Under the pieces are notes generated by a model. The model was not told the DNA's origin and did not search any database. It saw nothing but the letters and a program-made list of their open reading frames with translations. DNA of 64,000 nt, taken from the NCBI GenBank assembly GCA_027493615.1, contig JAOSKK010000039.1, positions 243,723-307,722 of the forward strand. Direction: 5' to 3'. This stretch comes from Verrucomicrobiota bacterium. GTDB taxonomy: Bacteria; Verrucomicrobiota; Verrucomicrobiia; Limisphaerales; J093. A program made the position numbers and the translations under genes. How positions within the stretch are numbered: the stretch's first letter is position 1; each line of letters starts with the position of its first letter. Shown here piece after piece: positions 35,889-45,089 of the stretch.

Positions 35889-37346
35889 CTAGGGCTGGAC
35901 CGTGATGACGGCCCGGCGGTAGGCGAAGAGACTGGGCGTTCCACGGTCCCGGACCTCGAGGATGAGGTGGATCGTTTCGGGTTTGGACACGGCAGGCGCG
36001 ACGAGTTGCGTGTACACGCCAGTGTGGGCCGTCAAGGTGACCGTGGCCGGGAAGTGTTGACCCTTGGCGTCGCGCAGGCTGCTGGCTTCGGAATAGATCC
36101 ACCAGCGCAACTCGACGGGGTCGCCATCCGGGTCGCGGGTGCCCTCGGCGTTGAGGGTGATGGTCTCGCCGGGTTTGGCGGTGATTTCGAGGACTCGTTT
36201 GGTGGCATCGCCGTTGAGGGTGGCGACAGGGTTGTGGTTGGCCTGCTTGTAGTCCTCGGCGACGCACCAGTCCAGGCGAGCGGCGAAGTCGTGTTGGAAG
36301 GCTTCGCGCCAGCGCCAGACGGTGGCGGGGTCGGTGCACTCGGTCTGGCCGTTGTCGGCGGTGACGGTATCGCGGCTGTCCTGGTTGTTGGTCCAGATGG
36401 GGCGGGTCTCCCCGTACGCTTGGTAGAGGGCGTAACGACCGCCCCAGCCGCCGTAAGCCGGGCTTCGATACCAGCCGAGACCGTTGTTGACCAGGCCGAG
36501 GAAGGAAGGGGTGTCGCCTTCCATGATGTACTCGAGGCGTGGATAGAGAGCTCCGAGCGGGCCGTGGTTCCGGATGATGTTCTCCTCGAGCCAGGGGTTG
36601 TCGACGAGATGGAACTTGTGCCGGGGGCCGTTGCGGTAGTGCCGGTCCCCACTGATGCCGGTCCAAGTGGCACGCCAGTACTCCTTCCAGTCGGTGGTGC
36701 TGGGGCTGACGATGTAGAAGAGCCCGGGGAATTCGCGGCGCAGCCATGGACCGGTGTCGTCCTGATCCGAGATGGTATAGACGCGGAGTTGGCTGACGAG
36801 GCGGTTCACGGCGTCGGGCGAACGTTCGCGGCGGGCGTCGTCCAGGGCCTGGGCGAGGGTGTTGGCGCCGCCCCAGACGCTGACCCAGAGCGGGCGTTCG
36901 TCGGGACGATCCGCGGCGTGCAGGAGGAGGCGCGAGCCGGCGGTGCTCTTGCCTTCGCCGACCGCAGCGAGACCGTAGGCGGGCTGGCCGGTGGTCGTGA
37001 CGGCGCGGAGCGCTTCGGGGGCGGGGAAGCCGGGGGCGTGCTTCCGCAGGTTGGGGCGGACCTGGGCATACGCGTCGAGTTGGCGATGGATGAGGTCGAC
37101 CCGGGTGGTCTGACGCAACCAGGTGCTGGTGGTGGCGACGAGCCCTTCGATGTCGTATTCGTTGGCGTAAACGAGGAAGCGCACCATGGATTCCTCGTCG
37201 TCCGGTTCGTTGGAGATATCCGTGAGGACGAACACGCGCGGGCGCGGTTCGTCCGCCGCGGCGGCCGTCAGCGGTACGGTTCCCAGCGCGGTGAGGAGGG
37301 TGAGGAGGGCGCAAGGGCAAGGGCAGGGGAGGAGGGGCGATTTCAT
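35889..37346 (-). CDS. Secreted DUF1593 (nucleoside-hydrolase-like, Sde0182-type) protein
   Basis: A 485-residue exported protein with signal peptide LLTLLTALGTVPLTAAAA. The N-terminal two thirds show the nucleoside-hydrolase-like DUF1593 fold (PRVFVLTDISNEPDDEESMV, then YDIEGLVATTSTWLRQTTRV), where the Asp cluster DISNEPDD resembles the calcium site of nucleoside hydrolases. The C-terminal part (ITLNAEGTRDPDGDPVELRW) is an Ig/PKD-like domain. Such proteins were first noted beside polysaccharide-degrading genes. It overlaps the likely stop of the DUF4038 hydrolase gene upstream (TTATGA), so the two form an operon. Confidence 0.88.
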   Translation of the reverse strand: MKSPLLPCPCPCALLTLLTALGTVPLTAAAADEPRPRVFVLTDISNEPDDEESMVRFLVYANEYDIEGLVATTSTWLRQTTRVDLIHRQLDAYAQVRPNLRKHAPGFPAPEALRAVTTTGQPAYGLAAVGEGKSTAGSRLLLHAADRPDERPLWVSVWGGANTLAQALDDARRERSPDAVNRLVSQLRVYTISDQDDTGPWLRREFPGLFYIVSPSTTDWKEYWRATWTGISGDRHYRNGPRHKFHLVDNPWLEENIIRNHGPLGALYPRLEYIMEGDTPSFLGLVNNGLGWYRSPAYGGWGGRYALYQAYGETRPIWTNNQDSRDTVTADNGQTECTDPATVWRWREAFQHDFAARLDWCVAEDYKQANHNPVATLNGDATKRVLEITAKPGETITLNAEGTRDPDGDPVELRWWIYSEASSLRDAKGQHFPATVTLTAHTGVYTQLVAPAVSKPETIHLILEVRDRGTPSLFAYRRAVITVQP

Positions 37347-38830
37347 AAGGTTGACCGTGCGGTGCGGGGGGTGTGGCTTCAGCGGGAAGGTGGAGCGTTG
37401 CCGGGTCGGGGCTGGCCGGGGTGGGGTAGTTCTGGCGGGCGTCGTCGAGAACCAGCACCCAATCTTGGCCGCGGCCCTGGCTGGGTGGCGTGAAGGTTTG
37501 CAGACCCTCGTTGCCGGCGCGGTACACGGGGTAGGCCGTGCCGTAGCGGGGATCGAACCAGGTGGACTGGACGGCGCTCGAGGCGATCACGTTCAACCGG
37601 AGAGTAAAGGCTTCGCCGCGCGGCGAGTACACGAAGGCGAACGTCCCGTCGGTGGCGCGGGCTCCGCGGATCTTGGCGCCGCCGGTGCGGGGTCCGTCCA
37701 CGATGAAGTCCTCGTCCGGGACCAGCCGTGTGAAGGGACGGGAGATGAACAACCGACGCACGTGCCCCATCTGGAAGGCGCCGGGATGGTCGAGGGCCTC
37801 ACGCCAGGGGGTGTCGGCCTGGATCACGGGGTCACGTCCGGGCGCCCACATTTGCCAGACGGAGTTGTGGCCGTAGGTGTGGCCGCAGGCCCCGGCGAGC
37901 AGCGACCAGTACGCGGCCTGGCGCACGTCGTAATCGTCGAAGCGGAGGGCACCCGAGGTCCCCTGCATGTAAAAGGCGACGGGGATCTGCTCGTAGCGGG
38001 GTTCGCCATCGAGGGTGGGCTTGGGAGGCAGCAGGGCGTAGTCGTGGGCGGTGAAGAGGCCGTTGTCATGGTCGCGCGCGCCGTGGGAAGACTGGTTCAT
38101 GTTCAGATCCAGCCAATCGACCGGGTGGAAGTAATCGGAGGAACGGCCCGGTCCCCGGGGATGATAGGTGATGAGATGGCGGCCGCGGTCGCCGGTCCGG
38201 AGCCCGTGGGCCATGGCCTCGATCACAGCGCGGTCCTGATCCGATTCAATGTTGCGGTCACCGCCGAGGATCCAGATGACGGGCTGCTCACGGTAGCGTT
38301 GCCCCAGCCACTCACCGAAGCGTCGCGCGTTGTCAGGGTGGAAGATCACCGGGCCTTTACCTCCGCGTGTGGCTTGCCACTTGTCACCCCCAGGTGGGCA
38401 GCAGCGCCACGTACAGCCCGAGGTCACCGGCGCGGTGGAGGATGAAGTCCACGTGGTCCCAGTAGTCGTTGTCGGGACCCTCCCTGACATCCGGTCGGGT
38501 GGGATCGTGGTCGAGGAGGGGGCGATGGCCGTAGGCGTTGGGGGTGTCGAGGCCGTCGAGTTCGGCGAGGGCCACGGCCTGGATGACGGTGAAGCCTTTC
38601 GCGGCGCGGTTGCGAAGGTAGTGATCGGCCTCGTCGCGGTCCAGGCGGTGCAACAACTCCCACGCCGTGTCGCCCGGCCAGAAGAAGGGCGCGCCGTCGG
38701 CGGTGACGAGGAAACGCTGGTTGTCGGCGACGCGCAAGGCGGGCAGGGCGGCGGCCAGGAACGGGGCAGCGGCCCAGGCCAGGGCGGAGGCGAGGAGGGC
38801 CGCCGGGAGGCGGTGGATGAGTGGGAACAT
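37343..38830 (-). CDS. DUF4038-type secreted glycoside hydrolase, frameshifted
   Basis: A putative glycan hydrolase with the DUF4038/GH140-like TIM barrel. The signal peptide (ALLASALAWAAAPFLAAALP) is followed by LVTADGAPFFWPGDTAWELL and HRLDRDEADHYLRNRAAKGF. A frame change at the CCCCC run 38387-38391 (one base too many) leads to FGEWLGQRYREQPVIWILGG, GRHLITYHPRGPGRSSDYFH and the C-terminal beta-domain ending DWVLVLDDARQNYP. A further shift in the six-G run near 37360 would give a stop overlapping the DUF1593 start, so the end at 37343 is inferred. The catalytic residues were not assigned. Confidence 0.78.
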
Positions 38831-38927
38831 GGTGCAGCGGGTGGGCAGTGGAGTCGTGCGCTGGGCGCCAGACAATCAGTTCTGCGGTCGCCTGCCAACC
38901 CCTTAGCCCGGGAATCTCGCAGCCGCT

Positions 38928-38950
38928 GTAGGCGCCGACGTGAGGAGGCG
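38928..38950 (+). repeat. GTAGGCGCC-family repeat, single arm
   Basis: A complete 23-base arm lies in the gap between the DUF4038 gene and cysE, preceded by GAATCTCGCAGCCGCT, similar to other copies. No inverted partner is found. Confidence 0.85.
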
Positions 38951-39085
38951 TTGCGGGCCGCGGGCCATCGCCGCCCATGAGCCGGAAGGCAGGAACCACG
39001 TCACTTCCTCAACCCCCGAGCTTCGTCGTCGGCGGAGGTGCAACGAACCATTGCACCTGCCCGGGCGCGGCCCGATACTGCCCGC

Positions 39086-40003
39086 GTGCAAGAGACAGCC
39101 AACCGGTTGGTGGATGCGCTGCTCGCCTCGTATACCCAGGTGGGCGGGATCAATCACCTGGACGGCAAGAACCTGCCCTCGCAGCGCGTCATCGCGGCCC
39201 TGACCAGCGATTTGCTGCACCTGTTGTTTCCCGGCTTCTTCGACGAGCACGTGCTGCCGTCGTCCGCGATCCGCGATACCACCACGAAGCGGGTCGAGTC
39301 GGTATTGCCACGGCTCGAGGGGGAGCTCTACAAGAGCCTCGAGTACGCGCCGCCGGCTTCGACGCGCCGTGCTGAACTGCCGGCGCTGGCGCGGGAGTTG
39401 ACGATGCAGTTCGTGGAGTCCCTGCCGGCGGTGCGAGAGTTGCTGCAGACGGACGTCCAGGCGGCGTATGGCGGCGATCCTGCGGCCCTGAGCCAGGACG
39501 AGGTGATCGTGGCGTATCCGTTCGTGGAGGCGATCGCGGTGCAACGGATGGCCCACCAGCTTTACCTGCGCAAGGTGGCGCTGATTCCGCGCATCATGAC
39601 CGAGTGGGCCCACCGGCGCAGCGGTCTGGATTTGCACCCCGGCGCGGAGATCGGTTCGCACTTCTTCGTGGACCACTGCACCGGCACAGTGGTGGGCGAG
39701 ACGACGCAGATCGGCTCGCACGTGCGGCTCTACCAGGGCGTGGGTCTGGTGGCCCGCTCGCTTTCAGGCGGTCAGGCGTTGCGCGGTCAGAAACGGCATC
39801 CGACGATTCACGACCGCGTCACGATCTACGCGGGCGCGACGATCATGGGGGGAGACACCGTGGTGGGGGCGGGCAGCACCGTGGGCGCCAACGTCTTCCT
39901 GACGCACAGCGTGCCCGCAAACTCCCTCGTGCTGGCGGAGGAAGTGCGCGTCAAGGTGCTCTCGAAGACCGAGCGCGCCGGCGCCTTCGACTACCAGATT
40001 TGA
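39086..40003 (+). CDS. cysE: Serine O-acetyltransferase
   Basis: Acetylates serine to O-acetylserine, the first step of cysteine synthesis. The N-terminal helical domain (LTSDLLHLLFPGFFDEHVLP) is followed by a left-handed beta-helix: DLHPGAEIGSHFFVDHCTGT, VVGETTQIGSHVRLYQGVGL, KRHPTIHDRVTIYAGATIMG. Catalytic Asp-His (VDH) and a second His (RHPTI) are visible. It is the longer, EpsC-like type of about 305 residues. GTG 39086 is chosen because the 16 extra residues from GTG 39038 look non-coding. The gene converges on a DapL-like gene 46 bases away. Confidence 0.93.
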   Translation: MQETANRLVDALLASYTQVGGINHLDGKNLPSQRVIAALTSDLLHLLFPGFFDEHVLPSSAIRDTTTKRVESVLPRLEGELYKSLEYAPPASTRRAELPALARELTMQFVESLPAVRELLQTDVQAAYGGDPAALSQDEVIVAYPFVEAIAVQRMAHQLYLRKVALIPRIMTEWAHRRSGLDLHPGAEIGSHFFVDHCTGTVVGETTQIGSHVRLYQGVGLVARSLSGGQALRGQKRHPTIHDRVTIYAGATIMGGDTVVGAGSTVGANVFLTHSVPANSLVLAEEVRVKVLSKTERAGAFDYQI

Positions 40004-40008
40004 GCCGC

Positions 40009-40031
40009 GGCCCCGTGTAGCCTTCGGGGCC
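40009..40031. terminator. Hairpin between convergent cysE and dapL-like genes
   Basis: GGCCCC (40009-40014) pairs with GGGGCC (40026-40031) around an 11-base loop, six bases after the cysE stop. No T-run follows; it may act on both strands. Confidence 0.45.
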
Positions 40032-40049
40032 TGCGAGGGGTGATGAGGC

Positions 40050-41303
40050 TCACCCGCCGAATTCGAACTTCACCTGGCCGAAGCGTCGGGCCACTTCACC
40101 CAACACCCGCTGCTCGTCGGCTTCGTCCCGTGCCGTGAAGGTCACGCTGAACCGCAGGTAGGCGCCCGCCTCATCCCACGGCACCGTGGAGACCAACCGG
40201 TCGGAGATCAGCCATTGCGAAACGTCCTCGGCCGTGCGGAACGGCAGGACGGTGCCGTCGGCCAGGCGCACGGCCGTCGGGGCCTTGACGTACAGGAAGA
40301 AGGACCCGCGGGGTTTGCGGGCGGCGAAGCCGGCAGAGCGCAGGGTGCTGACCAACCCGTCCATGCGACGCGAGTACTTGGCGGCGATCTGCCGGGTGAT
40401 CTCGGGGTGGTCGAAGGCGTAGGCTGCCGCGTGCTGGACGGCGAGAAACTGGCCCGAATCCGTGTTGTCCTTCACATCGCCGTAGGCGCGGACGAGCCGT
40501 TCGTTGCCGGCCACGAAGCCGCAGCGCCAGCCGGTCATGTTGAAGCTCTTGCTGGTCGAGTGCAGCTCCACGCCGACCTCCTTGGCGCCTGGCGTGGCCA
40601 GGAAGCTGAGCGGCTGCCCTTCGAAGACCAGGGCGGCGTAAGCGGCGTCCGAGATCACCACCAACCGATGTCGGCGGGCGAAGTGCACCACCCGTTCGAA
40701 AAACTCCGGGGTGGCCGAGGCGCCGGTGGGGTTGTTCGGGTAGTTGATGACGAGTGCCTTGGCCTTCTCGACGACCTCGCGCGGTACGGCGTCGAGGTCG
40801 GGGAGGAACTGGCGGTCCTCGGTCAGCGGGAGGTTGTAGACCTGGCCGCCGTAGTACTTCGCGTGCGTGCCGAACACCGGGTAGCCGGGCGTGGTCATCA
40901 GGACGACGTCCCCGGGGTTGACCAGCGCGGCGGGCAGGATGGAGAGGGCCGCTTTGCTGCCGATGGAATGGATCACTTCGGTGTCCGGGTTGATGCCCGG
41001 CACGCCGCAGACCTGTTCGAGATAGCGGGCTGCGGCTTGTTTGAGGACCGCGTCGCCATTGTCGGCGTAGCCGCGGTTCTCCGGCCGGCGCGCCTCCTCG
41101 CACAAACGGGTCACCACCTCGGGGAAGGCCATGGCGTCGGGTTCACCGACCCCCATGTCAATGATCTCGGCTCCCGGGTGCGCTTCGAGGGCGGCGCGCT
41201 TGGCGCGCTTGATCCTCTCGAACTTGTAGATCGCGGTGGACTTGCCGTACTGCCGCCCGCCAATGCGCTCAGCGAAGAGTTCCTGGATGAAGGAATCAGC
41301 CAT
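40050..41303 (-). CDS. LL-diaminopimelate aminotransferase-like enzyme
   Basis: A PLP aminotransferase of 417 residues with the DapL opening (FAERIGGRQYGKSTAIYKFE, then IIDMGVGEPDAMAFPEVV). Fold type I motifs are NYPNNPTGASATPEFFERVV, SDAAYAALVFEG and the Schiff-base Lys in HSTSKSFNMTGWRCGF. DapL converts tetrahydrodipicolinate to LL-diaminopimelate in lysine/peptidoglycan synthesis and is typical of Chlamydiae, Verrucomicrobia and relatives. Another aminotransferase specificity is possible. The frame is intact; the radical SAM gene ends 12 bases upstream. Confidence 0.88.
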   Translation of the reverse strand: MADSFIQELFAERIGGRQYGKSTAIYKFERIKRAKRAALEAHPGAEIIDMGVGEPDAMAFPEVVTRLCEEARRPENRGYADNGDAVLKQAAARYLEQVCGVPGINPDTEVIHSIGSKAALSILPAALVNPGDVVLMTTPGYPVFGTHAKYYGGQVYNLPLTEDRQFLPDLDAVPREVVEKAKALVINYPNNPTGASATPEFFERVVHFARRHRLVVISDAAYAALVFEGQPLSFLATPGAKEVGVELHSTSKSFNMTGWRCGFVAGNERLVRAYGDVKDNTDSGQFLAVQHAAAYAFDHPEITRQIAAKYSRRMDGLVSTLRSAGFAARKPRGSFFLYVKAPTAVRLADGTVLPFRTAEDVSQWLISDRLVSTVPWDEAGAYLRFSVTFTARDEADEQRVLGEVARRFGQVKFEFGG

Positions 41304-41315
41304 CGGCGGCGGACG

Positions 41316-42344
41316 CTAGCCAAGGCCCTGGCCGGAGGCAAGCACCAGGCCGGGTTCACGGGCGCCCGCACACTCCGCGCAAAGGACCGGCGGCGGGATC
41401 TCCTGGCGGGTGTTCAAGACCTGGAGCCGCTCCCTTCGCCGAGGGAAACAGGCCCCACAGGTGGCGAAGCGCTCGAGGTCCCACAGATCCGCAAAGACCC
41501 GGCCCCGACCCAGCCCCACACCATACGCGGCGGCGGCCTCCAGGGTGGCCAGGGCGGGGGGCGCGAAGACACCCTGAGCCTGCAACGCGTCCAACGCGCC
41601 GTTGCCGGGCCGCGTGGGGATGAGCGACACGACCGAAGCGCCGCAAGCGAACGCGAAGTCCACCGAGCGCGCGGCCCAGACGACGGCCTCCGTCGGCGGC
41701 ACAAACGGTGGTTGGACCAGAACGAAGGCGCGCATCGCAATCCCGTGCCGCGCCAGAAACGCCGCGGCGCGGGCGAACTGGTCGAGGGTCATCCGCTTGT
41801 TCAGTCGCTCGAGGGCCACGGGATGCACCGTCTCGAGCCCCATCGCCACCTCCAGCTCCGGCCCGCGCCTCCCTTCGCCCGGCCCCTTCGCCAGCCGGTC
41901 GCGAAACCGCAGGCACGAGTCGCCTGCGAGCGCCGGGTGGCACTCGACGATGACCCGTTCGAAGGACCGCACCCGTTCGGCGAGCGCGTCGTGCTCCTCC
42001 GGCGGAATCGCTCCGGCGTCGAAGAAGCTGCCGCTGTTGTACAGTTTGAGTTGCCGCGCCGGACCGACCTGCGCGAGGGCGAAATCCAATTGTGCGGCGA
42101 TGGCCCCGGCGGGAACGCGGGTCCGCAGCATGCCCCGCCAGAGATCGCACATCAGGCAGTGCCACGGACATTCCCGATTCGTCAGCAGCACCGTCGCTAC
42201 GGAGATCAGTTCGCCCGAGGCGGCGCGTTCCTCCTCACGAAACCAAGCCTGCGGCCGCCACGGATCCCCCGCGAGCGAGGGCGGGCGACGCGAACGGATC
42301 CAGGCCGAACGCGCCGCCGCCGACTCGGGATAGTCTGTCGTCAC
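41316..42344 (-). CDS. Radical SAM protein (TIGR01210/Elp3-like)
   Basis: A 342-residue radical SAM enzyme with CPWHCLMCDLW as the CX3CX2C [4Fe-4S] site (about 59-66). LKLYNSGSFFD and VECHPALAG are typical Elp3/TIGR01210-like strands. Cys near the C-terminus (FATCGACFP, VLCAEC) may bind another cluster or zinc. The start is GTG 42344, overlapping the stop of the asparagine-synthase-like gene (GTGA), so the two are translationally coupled. The reaction is unknown; archaeal relatives act in archaeosine synthesis, but nothing here supports that. Confidence 0.8.
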   Translation of the reverse strand: MTTDYPESAAARSAWIRSRRPPSLAGDPWRPQAWFREEERAASGELISVATVLLTNRECPWHCLMCDLWRGMLRTRVPAGAIAAQLDFALAQVGPARQLKLYNSGSFFDAGAIPPEEHDALAERVRSFERVIVECHPALAGDSCLRFRDRLAKGPGEGRRGPELEVAMGLETVHPVALERLNKRMTLDQFARAAAFLARHGIAMRAFVLVQPPFVPPTEAVVWAARSVDFAFACGASVVSLIPTRPGNGALDALQAQGVFAPPALATLEAAAAYGVGLGRGRVFADLWDLERFATCGACFPRRRERLQVLNTRQEIPPPVLCAECAGAREPGLVLASGQGLG

Positions 42345-43658
42345 TCGTACAGGGCCAGGAATTGGCGGCGACAGGCGGCTTCCTGGGTGGGCAACCGTTG
42401 CCGCAGGAGTTCTTCCCGCACGGCGCCATGTTGGAACCGCCGCTTGGGGAACACCGGGAGCTCGAGGCCGGTCACCGCCCGCACGCCGTGGGCCACAATC
42501 TCCCCTTGAGCGCGTACAGCCGCTGCACGTCCTGCCCGGTGAGCACGGTGAACGGAATGCCTTCGGCCACTTCGACCACGCTGGGGCAGGTGAAGGGGCC
42601 GAACCCGAGGAAGCCGCAGTGGCGCAAGGGGGCGTAGGTGCGCGCGCAACCCCGGCTGAGGCCGCCGGAGTAGGTGAGCGAGTGCTTGAGTTTTCCTACG
42701 CCCCAGCCCTCGTGGTAGAGCATGAGATTGTGGAGGACGCTGCGGATGGTGAGCTCGGGATTGTCTTCGATCGGGTAATCCTGAGGTTCTCGTCGCCGCC
42801 GTCGCCGTGCAGGAGGTAGCGCCAGTCCGGATAGCGCTGGCGGATGCCCCGGCTCAGGGCCAGCACCATGGCGGCGGCTTCGAGGTCGAGCGGCTTGTAG
42901 TCTTCGACGATGCGGATCGTCTCGGTCAGGTCCAGTCCGCCCAAGTCGGCCTCGATCGGCTCGAGGAACAAGCCCAGCCCCAGCCGGTCCAGAAACGCGC
43001 GGGCCTGCTCAAGGTCCGGACCGCCCTGGATGCTCAAGGTGAAGGCCTTCAGTCGGCCCAGGTTCAGGCCGAGCTTCCGCATCACGTGATAGGTGACGAG
43101 GAACACCGCCCCGCTGTCGATGCCGCCCGAGAAGCAGACGCCGATGGGTTCGGTCGCGGGAACCGTGCCCAGCCAGCGCGCGACTTCGTCCGCCACGGCC
43201 GCCACGTAGCGTTGTCCGATCACTTCGGGGTCAGGCGGCAGCACCTCCCGCGACGGCGTGAAGAAGCGGGTGTAGGTGGGCGACGGGTCCGGACAGCCGA
43301 TGAGCTCGAGCTCCACGACATGATGGGCCGGGACCATGCGGGTGTAGCTCGGGTGGAACTGGTCCGCCAGGCCTTCGCCCGCGAGCCATTGCCGCAACGT
43401 GTCGATGCGCTCGGCAACGACCAGCGCGGGGCCCTCGGCGCGCTTGGCCAGGAAGTAGCGCATCGGGCGGTCAAGGGAACGGGCCATGCGAACCAGCTTG
43501 CCTTGGGAGGCGGTAAGGGCGAAGGAACCGGCGAGGTTGCGGATCGCGGTCGCGGGTCCGTGGCGGAGCAGGTCGCGCGCGGCGTCGAGGCTCAGGCCGT
43601 GGAGCTGTTGGGAGGCGGGATCCACGAGGTCCACCACCCGTTCGATGTATTGGTTCAT
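42341..43658 (-). CDS. Asparagine-synthase-like protein without amidotransferase Cys, two frameshifts
   Basis: The ATP-pyrophosphatase domain of the asparagine synthase family is clear (TEPIGVCFSGGIDSGAVFLV), and WRYLLHGDGGDENL is conserved. The N-terminus begins MNQYIERVVDLVDPASQ and shows only a reduced Ntn-like part (NLAGSFALTASQGKLVRMA), with no Cys2 for glutamine hydrolysis. Two frameshifts, near 42779-42784 and at CCCC 42502-42505, separate it from LMLYHEGWGVGKLKHSLTYS and the end (FPKRRFQHGAVREELL). It probably activates a carboxylate as an acyl-adenylate for amide formation. The substrate is unknown. Coupling to the radical SAM gene suggests a joint pathway. Confidence 0.78.
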
Positions 43659-43742
43659 AATCGTTGGGATCAAGCCGCGGCCTTATATCGATGACAACCT
43701 GGGCTGGCAACCCCGCAGATGGTGGGACTGCCGCCTGCGGCG

Positions 43743-43799
43743 ATCCGCGAAATCCGGGGTCGAAGTCCACGCCTGCCAGGCACCGCGGATTTCGCGGAT
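43743..43799. repeat. 14-base perfect inverted repeat (ATCCGCGAAATCCG)
   Basis: ATCCGCGAAATCCG at 43743-43756 and its reverse complement at 43786-43799 flank a 29-base loop. The next bases (CGGATTCCACGGATTCCC) continue a GGATT theme. It is a third kind of hairpin repeat, next to a GTAGGCGCC element. Confidence 0.85.
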
Positions 43800-43844
43800 T
43801 CCACGGATTCCCGGGAGGAGCATTGGGTTCGAGATTTGCCCGCT

Positions 43845-43914
43845 GTAGGCGCCGACGTGAGGAGGCGTTTTGGCGCAGGGACGATACCCCTCGCCTCCTC
43901 ACGTCGGCGCCTAC
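43845..43914. repeat. GTAGGCGCC-family element, most complete copy
   Basis: The left arm 43845-43867 and right arm 43892-43914 are perfect inverted repeats. Flanks extend the symmetry (GAGATTTGCCCGCT before, AGCGGGTATGAGATT after), giving about 38-base ends with few mismatches and a 24-base centre. No open frame and no clear target-site duplication. Confidence 0.9.
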
Positions 43915-43935
43915 AGCGGGTATGAGATTCCGAGG

Positions 43936-44625
43936 TTAGGCGGCCCGGACGAGGACGACGAACTCGCCCTTGAGCGCGCGGTTCTGGGTGGCGGCGACGA
44001 GTTCGGCCGGTCGGCCCCGGAGGAACTCCTCGAACTTCTTGGTCAGTTCGCGGGCCAGGACCACCTCGCGGTCCGGCAGGAGCTCCGCCAGTTCACCCAG
44101 CAGTCGCGGGAGGCGGTGCGGGGACTCATACAACACGAGCGTGCCGGGGAGGCCTCGCAGGCGTTCCAGCTCGGTTCGCCGCTGGCCGGACTTGTGCGGC
44201 AGGAAGCCGACGAAGTGAAACTCGTCCGTCGGCAGGCCGCTGGCGGTCAGCGCGGCGACGAGGGCGCAGGGGCCTGGGACCGGTTCGACGCGGCAGCCCG
44301 CGGCGAGCGCTGCGCGGACGATCCTCTCACCGGGATCGCTGATGCCGGGGCTGCCGGCGTCGGTGACGAGCGCGACGGTCTCGCCGCGTTGCAGGCGGGC
44401 GATGAGATCTTCGCTGCGCCGGGCCTCGTTGAACCGGAAGTAGCTCAGCAGCGGTTTGCGGAGGTTGAAGTGGGTGAGCAACTGGCCGGTGCGACGCGTG
44501 TCCTCGGCGGCCACCACGTCGCAGTCGCGGAGCACGCGCAGGGCGCGCAGGGTGATGTCCTCGAGGTTGCCGATCGGCGTGGCCACGAGATAGAGGGTGC
44601 CGGGCTGGAGTGAGGAGAGGGCCAC
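43936..44625 (-). CDS. rsmI: 16S rRNA (cytidine(1402)-2'-O)-methyltransferase
   Basis: Methylates C1402 of 16S rRNA in the decoding centre. The 229-residue tetrapyrrole-methylase fold shows LYLVATPIGNLEDITLRALR, VAAEDTRRTGQLL, ALVTDAGSPGISDPGERIVR, FHFVGFLPHK and LYESPHRLPRLLGEL. The length is slightly short of the usual 280 because the small C-terminal domain is missing, as in many members. The frame is intact. A repeat element lies just 3' of it. Confidence 0.95.
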   Translation of the reverse strand: MALSSLQPGTLYLVATPIGNLEDITLRALRVLRDCDVVAAEDTRRTGQLLTHFNLRKPLLSYFRFNEARRSEDLIARLQRGETVALVTDAGSPGISDPGERIVRAALAAGCRVEPVPGPCALVAALTASGLPTDEFHFVGFLPHKSGQRRTELERLRGLPGTLVLYESPHRLPRLLGELAELLPDREVVLARELTKKFEEFLRGRPAELVAATQNRALKGEFVVLVRAA

Positions 44626-44649
44626 GGTGGGACAGAGGCGAGGGGAGGG

Positions 44650-44889
44650 TCAGTTGCCGGGTGGGGCCGCACGGCGCCGGCGCAGTTCCTCCAGGCGGAC
44701 CCGGTCGGCGGCGTCGATCTCGCGATAGGTTTGCTTGCTGGCGATCAGCAGATCCACGTCCTCGGTGGTTCGGACCAGCCCGTGGAGGATGCACGCCTGT
44801 CCGCCGATGACCAGGTAGCGGGCGCCGTGCTCTTGGAGCAGGCGGCAGACCCGCACGAGCGGAGTGAACAACTCGGGTGCAGTATTCAC
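44650..44889 (-). CDS. Truncated nucleotidyltransferase (AbiEii/DUF6036-like) with internal deletion
   Basis: A 79-residue open frame. The N-terminal part is a nucleotidyltransferase core (GARYLVIGGQACILHGLVRT then TEDVDLLI), and the end (ASKQTYREIDAADRVRLEEL) looks like the C-terminus of the same family, where DLI.SK.T.R..D..D..RL is common. Roughly 80-100 central residues seem to be missing, with the joint at DLLIASK, where both halves carry a similar D-L-(L)-I sequence. The start GTG 44889 overlaps the stop of the 67-residue gene (GTGA). The protein is probably inactive. Confidence 0.6.
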   Translation of the reverse strand: MNTAPELFTPLVRVCRLLQEHGARYLVIGGQACILHGLVRTTEDVDLLIASKQTYREIDAADRVRLEELRRRRAAPPGN

Positions 44890-45089
44890 CAGAGGCGGGG
44901 GTTGGCTTGGCTGCGACGCCAGCGTTCGTACTCCTCGCGGGTCTTGGCCTTGAAGACAAAGCCGCGCGGGCGGGGGTAGGGGTTCAAGAGGTCCGCCTGT
45001 TGCTGCAGCGCCCAGGCGCGGCGAAGCGCCTCCACCGGTTCGAGGGCGGCGGTGTCATCCGCCGTTCGTCTACGGCCCACGGTCTTCAT
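44886..45089 (-). CDS. Small protein paired with nucleotidyltransferase, unknown function
   Basis: A 67-residue protein, basic and Trp/Arg-rich at the end (KTREEYERWRRSQANPRLW). It starts at ATG 45089, overlapping the stop of the GH-like gene (ATGA), and its stop overlaps the nucleotidyltransferase start. Small proteins in front of such nucleotidyltransferases can be antitoxin-like or DNA-binding partners, but nothing in this one proves it. Confidence 0.55.
   Translation of the reverse strand: MKTVGRRRTADDTAALEPVEALRRAWALQQQADLLNPYPRPRGFVFKAKTREEYERWRRSQANPRLW

Noticed and set aside
35818..37342. Continuation of the DUF4038 hydrolase frame downstream of its last recognisable domain
   Set aside because: It is antisense-free but out of frame with the well supported DUF1593 gene and gives only Pro/Arg-rich sequence.
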